Shown here: positions 51,423 through 59,527 of the stretch, piece by piece
Layout: every line of letters starts with the position of its first letter
Position numbering within the stretch: position 1 is the stretch's first letter
Source of the DNA: Winogradskya humida
Lineage (GTDB): Bacteria > Actinomycetota > Actinomycetes > Mycobacteriales > Micromonosporaceae
DNA: 64,000 nucleotides
Assembly (NCBI RefSeq): GCF_016862215.1
Contig: NZ_BOMN01000087.1
Location: 186,001-250,000, forward strand
Direction of reading: 5' to 3'
The notes under the pieces: model-generated
Told to the model about the DNA's origin: nothing
Database searches by the model: none
The model's input: only the letters and a program-made list of their open reading frames with translations
Translations under genes and position numbers: made by a program

Positions 51423-51851
51423 CGATACCTCCTGGTGGGGGGTTCGACGAAAGTGTGCCGTTACTTTTTCCGGCGCCGCAAGAACCTTTTCCGCAGTTAG
51501 CCCCGCGTCAGGCTTTTGACCGGCGCAAACACCCGGCATTCGGTGATTCCGATAACTTCTATCGGGCCCGCCGAAGTAAAAGAATGTGTTGTCGGTGGCG
51601 TCGTGGGAGCGCTGTCCATATTGATATTCCATTCGTCACCGCAGGCCCGTCGCCGATGACCACGACGCGGTTTGTGCAGGTCGTCGCTGCATTGGTGCGC
51701 CACGCACGGCGTACGCCATAAATTATCCTTTTGGGCCGCGGTCGGCCCGGCCATAAGGTTCGTCAATAGGCCGGTCTGGACGATTCGCCGCGCTTACGGC
51801 CAGAATCCGTTGCAGCAATGGGGCGATGCAGCAAGCAGACGGAGGTTCGCC
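51423..51851. promoter_or_regulatory. Divergent intergenic control region with LysR-like box
   Basis: 429 bp with no credible gene and clearly more A/T than its surroundings. It separates the leftward operon (51422) and the ligase gene (51852). CCGATA-N5-TATCGG at 51549-51565 is a clear inverted repeat with the T-N11-A spacing of LysR targets. The ligase has GGAGG at 51841-51845. No terminator is seen. Likely the main regulatory region of the cluster. Confidence 0.55.
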
Positions 51852-53450
51852 GTGGAATTTCCCGCGTTACAACCGACGGGTCCTTTGACATTCACCGCAT
51901 ACCTCGAGCGGGCCGCCGCCGGGCATCCGGGCGCCGCGGTACACGACGGTTCCCGGTGGCGGACCTGGCAGGAATGCCTGACACAGTCCGAGCGCACCGC
52001 GGGTGTCCTGCACCGCCGGGGACTGCGGGCCGGCGACGTGCTGGCGGCCCAGCTGCCGAACGGCTGGGAATGGCTGGTGCTGCACGCGGCGACCGCGCGG
52101 CTCGGCGTTCTGCTGCTGCCGTTGCACACCGCCTACCGGGCGCACGAGCTGGCGTCGTTGCTGACGCAGGCCGGCGCCGTCGCCCTCGTGGCCCGTGACT
52201 CGTACCGGGGCCGCTACCGCGTCGACGAGATTCTCGGCGTACAGCAGAGGTGCCCGTCGCTGCGTGAGGTCTGGATCTCGCCCAGTGGTGACCTTCCCGG
52301 GGCCGTCGCCGGTCTGCGCAGCTCCACGGAGCTGCTCACCGCCGAGCCGGCGGGTGAGCTGCCCGATGCCCCGCGCGACTCGCAGGCGCCCCTGCTGCTC
52401 CTCGCCTCCTCCGGCACGACCTCGCAGCGGCCGAAACTCTGTGTCCACCGCCACGCCGGCCTGCTCGGTAACGCCGAGGCCGTGGCGCAGGACGGGGGTC
52501 TCGGCCCCGGCGACACGATCGTCTCGGCCAGCCCGCTCAGCCACGCGTTCGGTCTGCTCTCGGTGCACCTCGCCCTGGTCACCGGTGGTGCCGTCGGGCT
52601 GTTCGAGGGCTGGAACGCCCGTAACTTCCTCGACCTGCTGCACGCCGCGTCGGCGACCGCGGCCTTCGCCGTGCCGGCGCAACTGCGTGACCTGGTGGCG
52701 CTGCTCGAGCAGTCGCCGCAGGAGACGCTGCCCGCGCTGCGGGAGGTGCGGACCGGGGGCGCGCCGGTGCCACGGGAGCTGGTCGACGGGCTACGGCGTA
52801 CGGTCGGCGCCCGGGTCATCGTCCAATGGGGAATGACCGAGGTCGGCGCGGGGACCTACACCCGCCCCGGCGACCCGGCCGAGCTCACCGGCACCGTCGG
52901 CCGGCCCGGGTCCGGGGCGCAGGTCAGGGTCGTCGACGAGAGCGGGGCACCGGCCGGGCCCGGGGTCACGGGCGAGCTGCAATATCGCAGCCCCACCATG
53001 TTCAGCGAATACTTCCGGGCGCCGGCGCTGACCCGCGCGGCGCTGACGCCGGACGGCTGGCTGCGCTGCGGTGATCGGGCCGCTCTCAACGCCGACGGGT
53101 CGGTGAGCTACCGCGGCCGGGCCGACGAGCTCATCAACCGCGGCGGGCTGAAGTTCAACGCCCTCGAGGTGGAGGAGCTGCTCAACGATCTGCCACAGCT
53201 CGTCCAGCACGCGGTCGTGGCGACCCCGGACCCCCGGCTCGGTCAGCGTTCGTGCCTGATCGTCGCGCTGGCCGAGGGCGCCGATCTCACCCTGGACGAG
53301 GTGACCGGTCACCTGTCCCGCAAGGGGCTGGCGACCTACAAACTGCCGGAGCGGCTCGTCGTGGTCGACCGGTTGCCGACCACGGTCACCGGGAAGATCG
53401 CCCGGGCCCGCCTCCAAGCCGTCGTGCCCCCGGCGGCGGTGGCCCGATGA
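51852..53450 (+). CDS. AMP-forming acid ligase
   Basis: A 532-residue ANL-superfamily enzyme that adenylates a carboxylic acid and transfers it to CoA or another acceptor. P-loop SSGTTSQRPK (186-195), A5 QWGMTE (325-330), YRSPTMFSEYF, GDRAALNADG (407-416), hinge RGRADELINRGGLKFN and catalytic K514 in TGKIAR. The sequence is closest in style to aryl/fatty acyl-CoA ligases. No carrier protein gene is present. In this cluster the substrate is probably an aromatic acid. GTG follows GGAGG. Confidence 0.9.
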   Translation: MEFPALQPTGPLTFTAYLERAAAGHPGAAVHDGSRWRTWQECLTQSERTAGVLHRRGLRAGDVLAAQLPNGWEWLVLHAATARLGVLLLPLHTAYRAHELASLLTQAGAVALVARDSYRGRYRVDEILGVQQRCPSLREVWISPSGDLPGAVAGLRSSTELLTAEPAGELPDAPRDSQAPLLLLASSGTTSQRPKLCVHRHAGLLGNAEAVAQDGGLGPGDTIVSASPLSHAFGLLSVHLALVTGGAVGLFEGWNARNFLDLLHAASATAAFAVPAQLRDLVALLEQSPQETLPALREVRTGGAPVPRELVDGLRRTVGARVIVQWGMTEVGAGTYTRPGDPAELTGTVGRPGSGAQVRVVDESGAPAGPGVTGELQYRSPTMFSEYFRAPALTRAALTPDGWLRCGDRAALNADGSVSYRGRADELINRGGLKFNALEVEELLNDLPQLVQHAVVATPDPRLGQRSCLIVALAEGADLTLDEVTGHLSRKGLATYKLPERLVVVDRLPTTVTGKIARARLQAVVPPAAVAR

Positions 53451-53460
53451 CCACGCCGAT

Positions 53461-54333
53461 TCAGCTGCCCAGGTGCTCGCGCAGCATGTCCTGGAAGCCG
53501 GCCAGGGCGGGATTGGCGGTGTTGCGGTCCAGCCAGGTCATCGTCACGTTGGTACGCAGGTCGGTGTCCTCGCTGTGCACCACCGCCACCTCGCCCCGGG
53601 CGACCTGGTGGCGCACCGACAGCAGGGGCAGCAACGCGAGCCCCATGCCGGCCGCCACGCACGCGCCGAGCGTGCCGATGCTGGACACCTCCGCGACGGG
53701 CTCCTTGGCGCCCGGCCCGAAGACCTCGTCGAACATCTCCCGGAAGCCGCAGCCCTGCTCGGTGGCCAGGAACGGCTCCGCGCTGAGCTCGGCCAGCCCG
53801 GCCCGGCCCCGCTCGGCCAGCGGATGCTTCGGCGGCACGATGACCACGAGCGGCTCCTCGACCAGCGTCTCCGAACGCAGCGACGGGTCCGGCGGCGGAG
53901 TGCCGAAGGTCAGGCAGAGGTCCAGATCACCGCGGCGCACGGCTCTGTACAGCTCACCTCGGTTGTGGTGGCCCAGCCGCACCCGCATGTCGGGATGGCG
54001 CTCGCGGTACTCGGAGAGCACGGGTGGCAGCAGATGCACGCTGACCGTCTCCAGGGCGCCGACCGCGAGCTCCGTGCCCGGCCGGGAGACCGCGAAACGC
54101 GCCTCCTCGAGGAGCTTGAGGATGCGGCCGGTGTATTCCGAGAGCACCGCTCCCTGCGGGGTCAGCCGCAGCCTGCGCTGGGAACGGTCGAGCAGATCCA
54201 CGCCGAGCTCGCGTTCCAGGACCTGGATCTGATCGCTGATGCTCGATTGCGCGTAATGCAGTTCCTTGGCCGCCTGCGTGACGCTCAGCGTCCGGGCGAC
54301 GGTCTCGAACGCTCGAAGATTCCTCAGCTCCAC
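53461..54333 (-). CDS. LysR-family regulator
   Basis: A 290-residue LysR protein: LRNLRAFETVARTLSVTQAAK, ELHYAQSSISDQIQVLE with the recognition helix, and an effector domain with LAVGALETVSVHLLPPVL. GTG at 54333 follows AAGGAG. Divergent from the MFS pump gene, with an ATC-N9-GAT palindrome between, so it probably controls itself, the pump and perhaps the cluster. Its end lies 10 bp from the convergent ligase gene. Confidence 0.9.
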   Translation of the reverse strand: MELRNLRAFETVARTLSVTQAAKELHYAQSSISDQIQVLERELGVDLLDRSQRRLRLTPQGAVLSEYTGRILKLLEEARFAVSRPGTELAVGALETVSVHLLPPVLSEYRERHPDMRVRLGHHNRGELYRAVRRGDLDLCLTFGTPPPDPSLRSETLVEEPLVVIVPPKHPLAERGRAGLAELSAEPFLATEQGCGFREMFDEVFGPGAKEPVAEVSSIGTLGACVAAGMGLALLPLLSVRHQVARGEVAVVHSEDTDLRTNVTMTWLDRNTANPALAGFQDMLREHLGS

Positions 54334-54373
54334 GCGCCTGGCTCCTTCGTCAGCATTGTCAGCCGTCCGCATC

Positions 54374-54390
54374 CATCGGCTCAGCCGATG
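54374..54390. promoter_or_regulatory. LysR box (ATC-N9-GAT)
   Basis: CATCGGCT-C-AGCCGATG, perfect 8-bp arms, contains the ATC-N9-GAT layout of LysR sites. 41 bp before the LysR start. Confidence 0.65.
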
Positions 54391-54457
54391 ATACCCAGCG
54401 GTCCTTCCGGGAACCAGCGCCGACAAATCGGGCGCCCGTTCCGGTTGAATCAGGAAG

Positions 54458-54475
54458 ACCTGTCCTGCGACAGGT
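54458..54475. promoter_or_regulatory. Palindrome before MFS pump
   Basis: ACCTGTC-CTGC-GACAGGT, 7-bp perfect arms, about 40 bp upstream of the pump ATG. A candidate operator for the pump promoter. Confidence 0.5.
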
Positions 54476-54513
54476 GCGCTGAACCAATGCGATTTCTATT
54501 TGAGGAGAAACAC

Positions 54514-55920
54514 ATGGCAACGCAGGCGGGGCCGCAGCCCGTGGTGGCAGCGGAACGGTCGCAAAAGCCGTCGGGTACGCTGCTGATCGGTCTTTCCCTC
54601 GGCTACTTCATGGTGTTGCTGGACCTGACGATCGTCGCGGTGGCGTTGCCCGCGATCTCCCAGAGCCTCAACGTCGGGCTGAGCGCCCTGGAATGGGTCA
54701 CCAACGGTTACACCGTCACGTTCGCGGCCCTGCTGCTCACCGCGGGATGGCTGTCGGACCGGTTCGGTGGCAAACGGATCTTCCTCATCGGACTGGTCGC
54801 GTTCGGGGTGCTGTCCGGCGCCTCCGCCGCGGTGAACAGTCTCGGTGCCCTGGTGGGGCTGCGCCTGGCCCTCGGCGTCGCCGGTGCGCTGCTGCTGCCG
54901 GCCTCGCTGGCGATCATCACCAACGCGTACACCGTCCCGGCGGAACGGGCTCGCGCGGTCGGCTCGTGGGCGGCCATCACAGGTGCGGCGCTCGCTGCCG
55001 GTCCTGTCGTCGGTGGCCTGCTGACGGAGTCGGTCGGCTGGCGCGCGATCTTCCTGGTCAACGTGCCGCTCGCGCTGATCAGCCTGGTGATCACCGTGCG
55101 GCTGGCCTCGGAGACCGCCCGCAAGCCGCGCAGCGGACTCGACCTGACCGGGCAGCTCAGTGCGGTCGTCGCGCTGGCCGCGCTGGTCTACGCCCTGATC
55201 GAGGGCCCGGCCAAGGGCTGGACGGACACCGCCGTGGTGGTGGCCTTCGCCATCGCGGTCCTCGCGGCGGCGATCTTCGTCGGCGCCGAGATCCGGGCCG
55301 GGGACACGGCGATGCTGCCGCCGCGGATGTTCCAGCGGGGTGGCTTCACGGCCGCGCTGGTGGCGGGGCTGCTCGCCAACTTCGGGCTGTCCGGGCTGCT
55401 GTTCGTGCTGTCGCTGTTCTTCCAGGACAGCCGCGGATACTCCGCGTCGGTCGCCGGTCTGGCGTTCCTGCCGCTGACCATCCCGACCGCCATCAACCCG
55501 ATCTTCACCGGCCGGCTGGTCGGCCGGATCGGCCCGCGCGTCCCGGCCACGATCGGTTTTGTCCTCATGGGAGTCGGCGCGCTGATCCAGGCGCCGTTCA
55601 CCGGTGATTCCGGGCTCGCCCTGGCGGCCACGGTGGTGGGTCTGCTGGTGTTCGGGTTCGGCATCTCCTTCGCGCTGCCCGCCCTGGTCGCGGGTGTGGC
55701 CAGCACCGTTCCGACCGAGTTCGCCGGCATCGGCGCCGGCACGCTCAACTCGGCCCGCCAGGTCGGCGCCTCCCTCGGGGTGGCCGTCCTCGGTGTGGTC
55801 CTCAGCCAGGCCTCGTCCAACGCCTCCGGCACCCGCCTCGCGCTGATCGTCGGCGGCGTGGTGCTGCTGGCCGGTGCCTTGATCGCGGGCACCGGGCTGC
55901 GCGGGCGCACCCCCGCGTAG
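54514..55920 (+). CDS. 14-TM MFS exporter (DHA2 type)
   Basis: A 468-residue drug:H+ antiporter of the EmrB/QacA group. Start GTLLIGLSLGYFMVLLDLTI with the conserved Asp of LDLTIV in helix 1, WVTNGYTVTFAALLL, GWLSDRFGGKRIFL as loop 2-3 motif A, and motif C at GAALAAGPVVGGLL. About 14 helices follow. ATG follows GAGGAG. As the only transporter in the cluster it likely exports the product and gives self-resistance. Confidence 0.92.
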   Translation: MATQAGPQPVVAAERSQKPSGTLLIGLSLGYFMVLLDLTIVAVALPAISQSLNVGLSALEWVTNGYTVTFAALLLTAGWLSDRFGGKRIFLIGLVAFGVLSGASAAVNSLGALVGLRLALGVAGALLLPASLAIITNAYTVPAERARAVGSWAAITGAALAAGPVVGGLLTESVGWRAIFLVNVPLALISLVITVRLASETARKPRSGLDLTGQLSAVVALAALVYALIEGPAKGWTDTAVVVAFAIAVLAAAIFVGAEIRAGDTAMLPPRMFQRGGFTAALVAGLLANFGLSGLLFVLSLFFQDSRGYSASVAGLAFLPLTIPTAINPIFTGRLVGRIGPRVPATIGFVLMGVGALIQAPFTGDSGLALAATVVGLLVFGFGISFALPALVAGVASTVPTEFAGIGAGTLNSARQVGASLGVAVLGVVLSQASSNASGTRLALIVGGVVLLAGALIAGTGLRGRTPA

Positions 55921-55996
55921 CGGCGGCGTAGTCGCGCGCAGCGGCGTGCGGCGGGCGGACCTGTCGTCACTGTAGGTCGTCATTCAAGGAGGAAAA

Positions 55997-56599
55997 GTGG
56001 CATCACCGACGTTGAGCACCCCGTCCGGGGCGCCCCGGCTGCAGCTGGACGGAGTCGATCATCTCGCCTTCGTCACCTGGAAGCCCCGCGCGACCCTGGA
56101 GTTCTACACCGAGGTGCTGGGCATGCCCCTCGTGCACGCGATCACGGCCAACGGCTGGGTCACCGAGGACTACCCGGATTTCGTGCACTTCTTCTTCGAC
56201 ATGGGCCGTGGCAACCGGATCGCCTTCTTCTACTACTTCGACCTGCCCGAGGAGGGCCCGCCGAGCGATCTCATGCACCGGTCCCGGCACCTCGCCTTCC
56301 ACGTCGACACCGACCAGGAGCTGCTCACCTGGCGGGCCCGGCTCAAGGCGCACGGGGTGCGGGTCACCACGCCGCTGGCACACGAGCTGATCGAGTCGAT
56401 CTACTTCGACGACCCGAACGGCATCCAGCTGGAGATCACCCGGCCGATGCGGGAGATGTCGGAGATCGACGCGCGCGACGCCGACCTGACCCTGCGCGCG
56501 CTGGTCGACGTCGCCGATTCGCCACGCCCGTCGGCGGAGGCGCTCTGGCAGCGCAAGGCCGAACTGATCCGCAAGGACGAGGAGGTAGAGAACTCATGA
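55997..56599 (+). CDS. VOC-family dioxygenase-like protein
   Basis: A 200-residue VOC protein with the 2-His-1-carboxylate layout: H22 in GVDHLAFVTW, H98 in SRHLAFHVD and E146 in IQLEITRP, as in ring-cleaving extradiol dioxygenases and related enzymes. An extra charged helical tail (150-200) is unusual. GTG follows AAGGAGG. First of three tightly overlapping genes with the 84-residue protein and the FAD hydroxylase, so it probably acts on the hydroxylated ring. Confidence 0.87.
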   Translation: MASPTLSTPSGAPRLQLDGVDHLAFVTWKPRATLEFYTEVLGMPLVHAITANGWVTEDYPDFVHFFFDMGRGNRIAFFYYFDLPEEGPPSDLMHRSRHLAFHVDTDQELLTWRARLKAHGVRVTTPLAHELIESIYFDDPNGIQLEITRPMREMSEIDARDADLTLRALVDVADSPRPSAEALWQRKAELIRKDEEVENS

Positions 56600-56850
56600 C
56601 GCTCGCCGTTTATGTGCTCGACGTGCCGGAGTTCGAGCCGCTCGTGCAGACCGCCCAGGACGCCGGCATGCAGCTGCGCCGCACCGGCGACTACGTGGAG
56701 CTCAGCAGCAGCCGGCCGGAGATCACCCTGAACCGGGAAGGGACCGGCATCCGCACCGCTCTGTGGCATGCCGCGCTGACCGGCGGCCTGGACGGGCGCA
56801 TCGTCGCCTTCACGTCCGAGACGATCCACCTGCAGGAGGCTGCGCGTTGA
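56596..56850 (+). CDS. Orphan 84-residue protein
   Basis: A small acidic protein of unknown family, overlapping the VOC stop (ATGA) and the next gene's TTG. It starts MTLAVYVLDVPEFEPLVQ and has a middle DYVELSSSRPEITLNREG and an ending IVAFTSETIHLQEAAR: mixed beta/alpha, no Cys pairs and no signal. Translation coupling on both sides argues that it is a real partner, perhaps a subunit or chaperone of the flanking oxygenases. Confidence 0.75.
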   Translation: MTLAVYVLDVPEFEPLVQTAQDAGMQLRRTGDYVELSSSRPEITLNREGTGIRTALWHAALTGGLDGRIVAFTSETIHLQEAAR

Positions 56851-58085
56851 GCAGCACCGAACCGGCGCCGGCGACCCACCACCGGGTGCTGGTCGCCGGC
56901 GCCGGGCCGGCCGGACTGAGCGCCGCCCTCGCGTTACGGGCAGCGGGTATTCCCGCCACGGTGCTCGACCGGCGTGGCCCGGACACGGTCCGGCCCGGCA
57001 GCCGCGCGGCGTATCTGCACGGGGCCTCGCTGGTGGCCCTGGAGAAGCTCGCCCCGGGACTCGGCCACGAGATCGCCGGTCAGGGTCTGATGTGGTCCAC
57101 GAAACGGTCGTTCTGGGCGGGTAAGGAGATCTACAGCAAGACGTACCCGCCGCTGCTGCGTGGGGGGCTGCCACCGTTCACCAGCCTTCCGCAGGTGCGC
57201 ACCGAGGACCTCATGGCCGCTGCCTGCCGGGAGCGGGGCGTACGGTTCGAATGGGAAGTGGAGGTCGCCACCGCGCGGACCTCCCCGGACGGCGTCACGC
57301 TCGTGGACACCACGGGCCGGGAATGGGCGGCCGACTATGTGATCGCCGCGGACGGCTCGCGGTCGGCGCTGCGGTCCGCCGCCGGGATCGCCCTGGAGGG
57401 GCCGCGCTCCGAGCACACGTTCGTCGTGGTGGACCTGGACGACGATCCGGCGCACCCGATGCCGATCGAGCGGGTCTTCCACTACAACCATCCGCGGGCC
57501 GGCGGACGCAACGTGCTCATCGTCCCGTTCGCCGGCGGGTGGCGGGTGGACCTCAACCTGCTGCCGGGCGACGTACCCGACGATTTCACCTCGCCCGAGG
57601 GGCTGCGCCGATGGCTGGGCCGGGTGCTTCCCGGGTCCTACGGCGAGCGGGTGCGCTGGGTGTCGACCTACCGGTTCGCCCAGCAGGTGGCCGCGCGCTT
57701 CACCGACCGGCATCATCGGGTGCTGCTGACCGGCGAGGCCTCCCACCTGTTCGCGCCGTTCGGCGCCCGCGGGATGAACTCCAGCATCCCGGACGCGATC
57801 CGGGCGGTCGAGGCGGTCGACGAGGCCCTGTCGGCTCGGGGCGCCGCATCGGCCGAAGCCGCCATCAGGCGGTTCGCGGACGAGCGTAAGGCGGCCGCGG
57901 AGTACAACCGGGCCTGTGCCAGCTCGGCTCTGCACCACATGCTCGCGGACCGGCCGTCGGTGTGGTTGCGGCGCCGGACCGCGGCGGCGGTGGCAGCGGC
58001 TGGGCGCAAGGCGGGCGAGTGGCTGGACTCGGCGCCGTACGGGCCGAAGCTGACGGCGCGCCGGGCGGCCCGGACTTCCTACTGA
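56847..58085 (+). CDS. FAD-dependent aromatic hydroxylase (PheA/TfdB type)
   Basis: A 412-residue group A flavin monooxygenase. GAGPAG (18-23) binds ADP, the DG motif is AADGSRSALR (167-176), and the second FAD motif reads TGEASHLFAPFGARGMN (295-311), with Glu where most have Asp. Such enzymes add OH to phenols using NADPH and O2. TTG at 56847 overlaps the small gene's stop, with AGGAGG before it. Likely makes the catechol for the O-methyltransferase or VOC enzyme. Confidence 0.9.
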   Translation: MSSTEPAPATHHRVLVAGAGPAGLSAALALRAAGIPATVLDRRGPDTVRPGSRAAYLHGASLVALEKLAPGLGHEIAGQGLMWSTKRSFWAGKEIYSKTYPPLLRGGLPPFTSLPQVRTEDLMAAACRERGVRFEWEVEVATARTSPDGVTLVDTTGREWAADYVIAADGSRSALRSAAGIALEGPRSEHTFVVVDLDDDPAHPMPIERVFHYNHPRAGGRNVLIVPFAGGWRVDLNLLPGDVPDDFTSPEGLRRWLGRVLPGSYGERVRWVSTYRFAQQVAARFTDRHHRVLLTGEASHLFAPFGARGMNSSIPDAIRAVEAVDEALSARGAASAEAAIRRFADERKAAAEYNRACASSALHHMLADRPSVWLRRRTAAAVAAAGRKAGEWLDSAPYGPKLTARRAARTSY

Positions 58086-58088
58086 ACA

Positions 58089-58130
58089 CTCCACTTCCCC
58101 GGGGTACCCCCGTTCCCCGGGGGAGTGGAG
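58089..58130. terminator. Strong bidirectional terminator
   Basis: A 16-bp stem (CTCCACTTCCCCGGGG with CCCCGGGGGAGTGGAG, one G-U pair) and a 10-base loop between the convergent hydroxylase and LysR genes. It marks the right edge of the operon. Confidence 0.8.
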
Positions 58131-58136
58131 CCCGCC

Positions 58137-59015
58137 TCACGGTGCGGCGATGGGCATCTCGCCGAGGGCGGCCCGCGCGGCCGTACGAGCGGCGTCGACC
58201 ATCGGCTCGCACACCGAGGGCGAGAAGGCCAGATAGACCGGGAGCGGATCCGGCGCGACCCCGAGGACACCCTCGGCCGTGGCGGGCAGCGCCGGGTGGT
58301 GCAGCTGGGCGTTGGCCGGCAGCGCCGTATAGGCGAGCCCGGCCTGCACCGATGCCCGCACCATGAGGGGATCGGTGGAGAACGGTGCCGCCTGCCAGCG
58401 GATCCTGTTCCTGGCAAGCGTTTCCAGCATCCGCAGGGTGAGCGCCGAGTGCCCGCCGACCATCGCGACCGGATACCCGGCGCCGGTCACGGCGGGTGCG
58501 TTGCCGAACCACGCGAGACGCAGCCGCCCGAGCATCTCGCACCGCGCCGTCGTGGTCCCGAGCAGGATGGCGGCGTCGAGTTCCTCCCGCTCCAGCCGAT
58601 CGGCGAGCGTCGTGCTGAGCCCGGTGACGATCTCCAGCCGCATCGCCGGTCGCTCGATCGCGAACTCGGCGAGCATGGACTGCAGCCCGTCGACGAAATG
58701 CATCGAACACCCCAGCCGGAACGACTCCTCACCGCGAAGGGCCGAGAGGATGCCGAGGACCTCACTGTTCAGCAGCAGCACCCGGCGGGCGTGGGCCACC
58801 ACCTCACGGCCCGCACTGGTCAGCTTCACCGGCCTGATCGTGCGTTCGAGCAGCGGCGCCTGAACAACGGACTCCAGACGCTGGATCTGCTGACTGACGG
58901 TCGGCTGCGTCACGTGCAGGGCCTGCGCGGCGCGGGAGAAACCACCTTCGTCCACCACTGCGACCAGGGCGCGCAGAAGTTTTACCTCGATATCACGTTG
59001 CATTTTTCTTGACAC
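58137..59015 (-). CDS. LysR-family regulator
   Basis: A 292-residue LysR: VKLLRALVAVVDEGGFSRAA, LHVTQPTVSQQIQRLES, and an effector domain starting SFRLGCSMHFVDGLQS. GTG at 59015 (AAGGG upstream) or ATG at 59003. It is convergent to the hydroxylase gene and may be a second regulator of the cluster or the right-hand border gene. Confidence 0.88.
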   Translation of the reverse strand: MSRKMQRDIEVKLLRALVAVVDEGGFSRAAQALHVTQPTVSQQIQRLESVVQAPLLERTIRPVKLTSAGREVVAHARRVLLLNSEVLGILSALRGEESFRLGCSMHFVDGLQSMLAEFAIERPAMRLEIVTGLSTTLADRLEREELDAAILLGTTTARCEMLGRLRLAWFGNAPAVTGAGYPVAMVGGHSALTLRMLETLARNRIRWQAAPFSTDPLMVRASVQAGLAYTALPANAQLHHPALPATAEGVLGVAPDPLPVYLAFSPSVCEPMVDAARTAARAALGEMPIAAP

Positions 59016-59527
59016 CTTGCCCTTGCTGAGACCCGGTCTCGTTCACGGACACGGATCTGCGGTGGCTACAAAGCGTGAACACGCGCGATTCAGGGACTCG
59101 CACCCTGGGCCCCGCACCCGGGAAAGGCCGGTGCCCTCATTGGCAACCGCTTCCCCGCCGGGACTTCTGATGGCGTCAGACCACGCCCTGATCCGGCCGT
59201 CCGACCTGCGAACTGCCTCGCGCAAACAGTCGCACCGTGCCCCCTTCGACTCGCCCCCGTGTGCGTTCCCCTGCCCATGCTGCACTATCTCCGCAGGTGA
59301 GGGAAGATCTTTGGGGTACGGGCGAATTTCCACTATGGATAATGTTTCCCCATCGGGCATACCGAGTGGTGGGTGGTATCCCGGATGTGCCGGATGGAAA
59401 GCGCTTGCCGTACGTTCCGGGCAGCGCGATTTTCTTGATCCATATTGACAATGGCGATTAACTAAAATGTAACAAAGGCATTCGTGGTGCGTTGTGGGAG
59501 CGGCCGGAGATCGACATACTGCCTCGC
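59016..59527. other. 512-bp intergenic region without a recognised gene
   Basis: No convincing coding frame. Contents: a T-arm-like stem-loop CAGGG-N7-CCCTG at 59091-59107 that lacks the rest of a tRNA; an AAGCGCTT palindrome (59399-59406) in a LacI-operator-like context; and an AT-rich end (59440-59475) suited to a promoter for the flavoprotein gene at 59528. It separates the biosynthetic cluster from the next genes. Confidence 0.5.

Noticed and set aside
51604..51617. Second CebR-like site TGGGAGCGCTGTCC
   Set aside because: Three mismatches to the consensus, spoiling the right arm, and located in a cluster with no link to cellulose use.
54496..55983. Reverse frame under the MFS pump
   Set aside because: Highly charged Gln/Arg/Asp-rich product opposite a clear 14-TM transporter.
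59091..59107. T-arm-like stem-loop suggesting a tRNA or tRNA remnant
   Set aside because: Five-bp stem and seven-base loop resemble a T arm on the reverse strand, but acceptor stem and anticodon arm do not pair. Chance or a very old attachment-site remnant cannot be told apart.
59395..59409. LacI-like site around AAGCGCTT
   Set aside because: Short palindrome with weak arms and no LacI gene or sugar gene near; kept only as part of the intergenic description.
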